From the NCBI RefSeq assembly GCF_014237875.1, contig NZ_JACJVJ010000002.1, positions 124,001-188,000 on the forward strand: 64,000 bases of DNA, written 5' to 3'. The notes beneath the pieces were generated by a model, which worked only from the letters and a program-made list of their open reading frames with translations, searched no databases and had not been told where the DNA came from. The position numbers and the translations under genes are program-made. Of the stretch, positions 61,898 to 64,000 are shown piece by piece. Numbering within the stretch: the first letter of the stretch is position 1; the number at the start of each line of letters is the position of its first letter. Source of the DNA: Parasphingopyxis marina (GTDB lineage: Bacteria; Pseudomonadota; Alphaproteobacteria; Sphingomonadales; Sphingomonadaceae).

Positions 61898-63079
61898 ATG
61901 AAAATACACCCGGTGATCGAAGACAGCGATTCCCTGGCACAGCTTTGCTCCCGCATGGCTCAGTCGCATTTCGTCGCCGTCGACACCGAGTTCATGCGCG
62001 AAAGCACCTATTGGCCCGACCTGTGTCTGATCCAGATCGCGGACGGCAAGGAGGCCGCTGCCGTGGATCCCAAAGCGCAGGGACTCGACCTTTCCTCGCT
62101 GCTCGAACTGCTCGTGGATAATGAGGATGTGCTCAAGGTGTTTCACGCCGGCGGCCAGGATGTCGAGATCGTCTACAACCTGACGGGCCGGACGCCCCAT
62201 CCCATCTTCGACACGCAAATCGCAGCCATGGCGCTGGGGCTGGGCGAGCAGATCGGCTATTCGAACCTCGTCGATGCGTTGCTGGGCCGGCAACTCGACA
62301 AGGGCGCGCGTTTTACCGACTGGGGCCGTCGCCCGCTCGACAAGCGACAACTCGACTATGCTGTCGCCGACGTTACCCATCTTGCGGAGCTGTTTCCCAA
62401 CATGCTGGACGAACTCCGCAAAACCGGGCGGGGCGCCTGGATCGATGCCGAAATGGATAAGCTCGCCGATCCCTCCAATTACGAGAACGCGCCCGACGAA
62501 GCGTGGAAGCGCGTCCGCATCCAGAGCCGCAAGCCCGATGTCCTGGGACGGCTGAAGGCGCTGGCGGCCTGGCGCGAACGCGAGGCGCAGGACAAGAACC
62601 TTCCGCGTGGAAGGCTGCTTCGGGACGAAACGCTGGCCGATCTCGCCGCACACCCGCCCAGGCAGCAACAGGCGCTGGGCAAGGTTCGCGGTCTGCCTTC
62701 AAGCTGGGCCGGCAACGATATCGGCGGGCGACTGATGAACGTCATGACCAAGGCCGAAGCTTTGCCGGAAAACGAGTTGCCGTCGCGCAAGGACCGCAAG
62801 CCGGGTCTTGGCAAGGAAGGCGCGCTCGTCGCCGACCTTCTCAAATTGCTGCTCAAGATACGGGCGCGGGAGATCGGGGTTGCGCCGCGGCTTGTCGCGC
62901 GTGCCGACGAGTTGGAGCATCTCGCCGCGGGCCGCCGCGACGATTTGGGAATCCTCACGGGATGGCGCTATGAAGAATTCGGCCGTGACGCGGTCGATCT
63001 TGTGGAAGGGCGGCTGGCGTTCGCGGTCCGTGACGGCAAGCTCAAGATGACGCACGCGGAGGACAAAGAGGATGAATAG
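61898..63079 (+). CDS. rnd: Ribonuclease D
   Basis: The 393-residue protein has the DEDD exonuclease motifs: VAVDTEFMRESTYWPDLCLIQIAD (Exo I, Asp and Glu), VFHAGGQDVEIVYNL (Exo II) and QLDYAVADVTHL (Exo III, DYxxxD), followed by an HRDC domain (about 210-290) and a second C-terminal helical part. It trims tRNA 3' ends. An ATG at 61898 has AAGG eight bases upstream; an alternative TTG is six bases earlier. Its end overlaps the next gene by eight bases. Confidence 0.93.
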   Translation: MKIHPVIEDSDSLAQLCSRMAQSHFVAVDTEFMRESTYWPDLCLIQIADGKEAAAVDPKAQGLDLSSLLELLVDNEDVLKVFHAGGQDVEIVYNLTGRTPHPIFDTQIAAMALGLGEQIGYSNLVDALLGRQLDKGARFTDWGRRPLDKRQLDYAVADVTHLAELFPNMLDELRKTGRGAWIDAEMDKLADPSNYENAPDEAWKRVRIQSRKPDVLGRLKALAAWREREAQDKNLPRGRLLRDETLADLAAHPPRQQQALGKVRGLPSSWAGNDIGGRLMNVMTKAEALPENELPSRKDRKPGLGKEGALVADLLKLLLKIRAREIGVAPRLVARADELEHLAAGRRDDLGILTGWRYEEFGRDAVDLVEGRLAFAVRDGKLKMTHAEDKEDE

Positions 63080-63416
63080 GTTTTTTTTCGCGATTGCCGC
63101 CACCGCTGTGCTGGCTGCTGGATGCGCCCCCGGCCTGGACGGTCATGACGATAGCTGGATGCCGCCGGCCGCCGACGGTTCGACTGGCGCGCCGATCCCC
63201 GTCGCCGGCGAGGGCCCCTGCGATGCTGAAGCGGCGCAGGGATATGTCGGCCAGCCGATATCAGAAGCGCTGGGCGTCGAGGCAATGCGGTATACGGGTG
63301 CGCGCGAACTGCGCTGGATTGCGCCCGACAGCTCGGTGACGATGGATTACCGGCCCACCCGGCTCAATATCGAATATGACGAAGCCCGCAACGTAACCGC
63401 CATTCGCTGCGGCTAG
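63072..63416 (+). CDS. I78-family peptidase inhibitor lipoprotein
   Basis: The 114-residue protein has a lipobox (FFFAIAATAVLAAGC) and the inhibitor I78 core: PCDAEAAQGYVGQPISEALG, GARELRWIAPDSSVTMDYRPTRLNIEYDEARNVTAIRCG. The two remaining cysteines probably form the conserved disulfide. Such proteins inhibit serine proteases and are common in Gram-negative bacteria. It overlaps the end of rnd by eight bases and is convergent with the ppx stop, sharing four bases. Confidence 0.9.
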   Translation: MNRFFFAIAATAVLAAGCAPGLDGHDDSWMPPAADGSTGAPIPVAGEGPCDAEAAQGYVGQPISEALGVEAMRYTGARELRWIAPDSSVTMDYRPTRLNIEYDEARNVTAIRCG

Positions 63417-64000
63417 CGCAGTCGCATCTCGGGCTCTTTGCCAAAGGCGTCTGCAAGCTGGCGGTGGCGCTTGGCAACCGGCTCACCGTAAAGCTCGGCA
63501 TCGCTATTATCGACATACAGGACGAGGCGATCGCCTTCGATCGCGATTTCGCTGAGCTCAAGCGGTCCGGCGACGCCGCCCGACAGCCGCTGACCGAGCC
63601 GCATAGCCAAGCCCCAGCGCGCGGACTGATCCAGTTCGTCCTGACTGCATAGGCTGACGAACTCGTCCACGCCGCCGGTGCCGCCGCCGAAATTGGTGAA
63701 CAAGGCCTGGGCCATCTTGCCGCGCCCGTTGCTCTCGATCCCCACCCAGTTGCCGTGCAGCGCCATCTCCAGCCCGCGTTCGGCGCGAAACTCGGGATGC
63801 GCGCGCCAACCGGTATCCGCGAGCAGGCAGGCGGCGAGCCGGAGGCGCTTGTCGGTATCGGACTCGGCTTGAAACAGTGGCGCGATCCAGCGGTTGAGAA
63901 GGTCTCCATGTTCGGGGAAGCGGCCCTGCCGCTCTCCTTCGTCGCGGGTCGCTGCGATCAGTGGATCGATGGCGCGGGTTTCATCGTCGAGACGCTCGTA
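63413..64000 (-). CDS. ppx: Exopolyphosphatase / Ppx-GppA phosphatase, C-terminal part (gene continues past the window)
   Basis: The frame is open from the last base of the window to the stop at 63413, about 195 residues, and is read on the minus strand, so the N-terminal part is cut off. The sequence RQGRFPEHGDLLNRWIAPLF, LRLAACLLADTGWRAHPEFRAERGLEMAL and GNWVGIESNGRGKMAQALF matches the C-terminal HD-type domain of Ppx/GppA. Exopolyphosphatase removes phosphates from polyphosphate ends. The ppk2 gene at 58311 acts on the same polymer. The exact choice between Ppx and GppA is open because the catalytic part is missing. Confidence 0.8.
   Translation of the reverse strand, partial: YERLDDETRAIDPLIAATRDEGERQGRFPEHGDLLNRWIAPLFQAESDTDKRLRLAACLLADTGWRAHPEFRAERGLEMALHGNWVGIESNGRGKMAQALFTNFGGGTGGVDEFVSLCSQDELDQSARWGLAMRLGQRLSGGVAGPLELSEIAIEGDRLVLYVDNSDAELYGEPVAKRHRQLADAFGKEPEMRLR

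Overview
The window is a continuous piece of a GC-rich alphaproteobacterial chromosome, most likely from the order Sphingomonadales. Three things suggest this: the order ntrY-ntrX-hfq-hflX-mazG with a tandem-duplicated Hfq, a bamA-ompH-fabZ cluster with no lpxD or lpxA (sphingomonads are known to lack classical LPS), and an alphaproteobacterial LexA-type box (GAAC-N7-GAAC) at recA. The order-level call is inference; I see no rRNA or other species marker. No insertion sequence, prophage, integrase or CRISPR array was seen, and most genes are core genes.

Region by region. 1-4639: nitrogen-related two-component pair NtrY/NtrX, double Hfq, HflX and convergent MazG. 4842-14006: a long minus-strand run with a secreted protein, a retropepsin-like protease, a PhnP-like hydrolase, TatD, MetRS, HolB, Tmk, and three cell-wall proteins (DacC, RlpA, MltB-like), most joined by ATGA or GTGA overlaps. 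14114-16054: tRNA-Ser(UGA), two L,D-transpeptidases and a small BssS-like protein. 16129-22270: an accessory-looking surface/signalling locus with a TpsB-like outer-membrane transporter divergent from a signal-peptide FecR-domain protein carrying 48-bp tandem repeats, a CHASE2-(degenerate GGDEF)-EAL protein 16 bases behind it, and a PilZ protein. 22321-27308: rpmE, then a promoter, cobalamin riboswitch and btuBFCD. 27319-38199: the minus-strand rpsB-tsf-pyrH-frr-uppS-cdsA-dxr-rseP-bamA-ompH-fabZ superoperon. 38459-44553: phospholipid genes psd and pssA, isocitrate dehydrogenase, an FAD monooxygenase and a KefB-type antiporter. 44550-54672: alaS, a lipoprotein, a GST, recA with an SOS promoter, a single-domain response regulator, cckA, a DUF2062 protein, smpB and dapA. 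54775-64000: a soluble lytic transglycosylase, greB, a cupin, small lipoproteins, PPK2, aspS, RNase D, an I78 inhibitor and the 3' part of ppx.

The most interesting region is 16-22 kb. An outer-membrane export barrel without its usual large TpsA substrate sits head-to-head with a secreted repeat protein, and a membrane c-di-GMP phosphodiesterase and a c-di-GMP receptor domain follow on the same strand. I infer a c-di-GMP-linked cell-surface system, but its substrate and chemistry cannot be read from sequence alone. Other notable points are the fused double Hfq with a near-identical internal repeat, NtrX without a recognisable GAFTGA loop, a BssS-like protein outside the enterobacteria, an EF-hand-like loop in a Tyr/Gly-rich lipoprotein, and a MazG gene with no standard start codon where its conserved N-terminus should begin.
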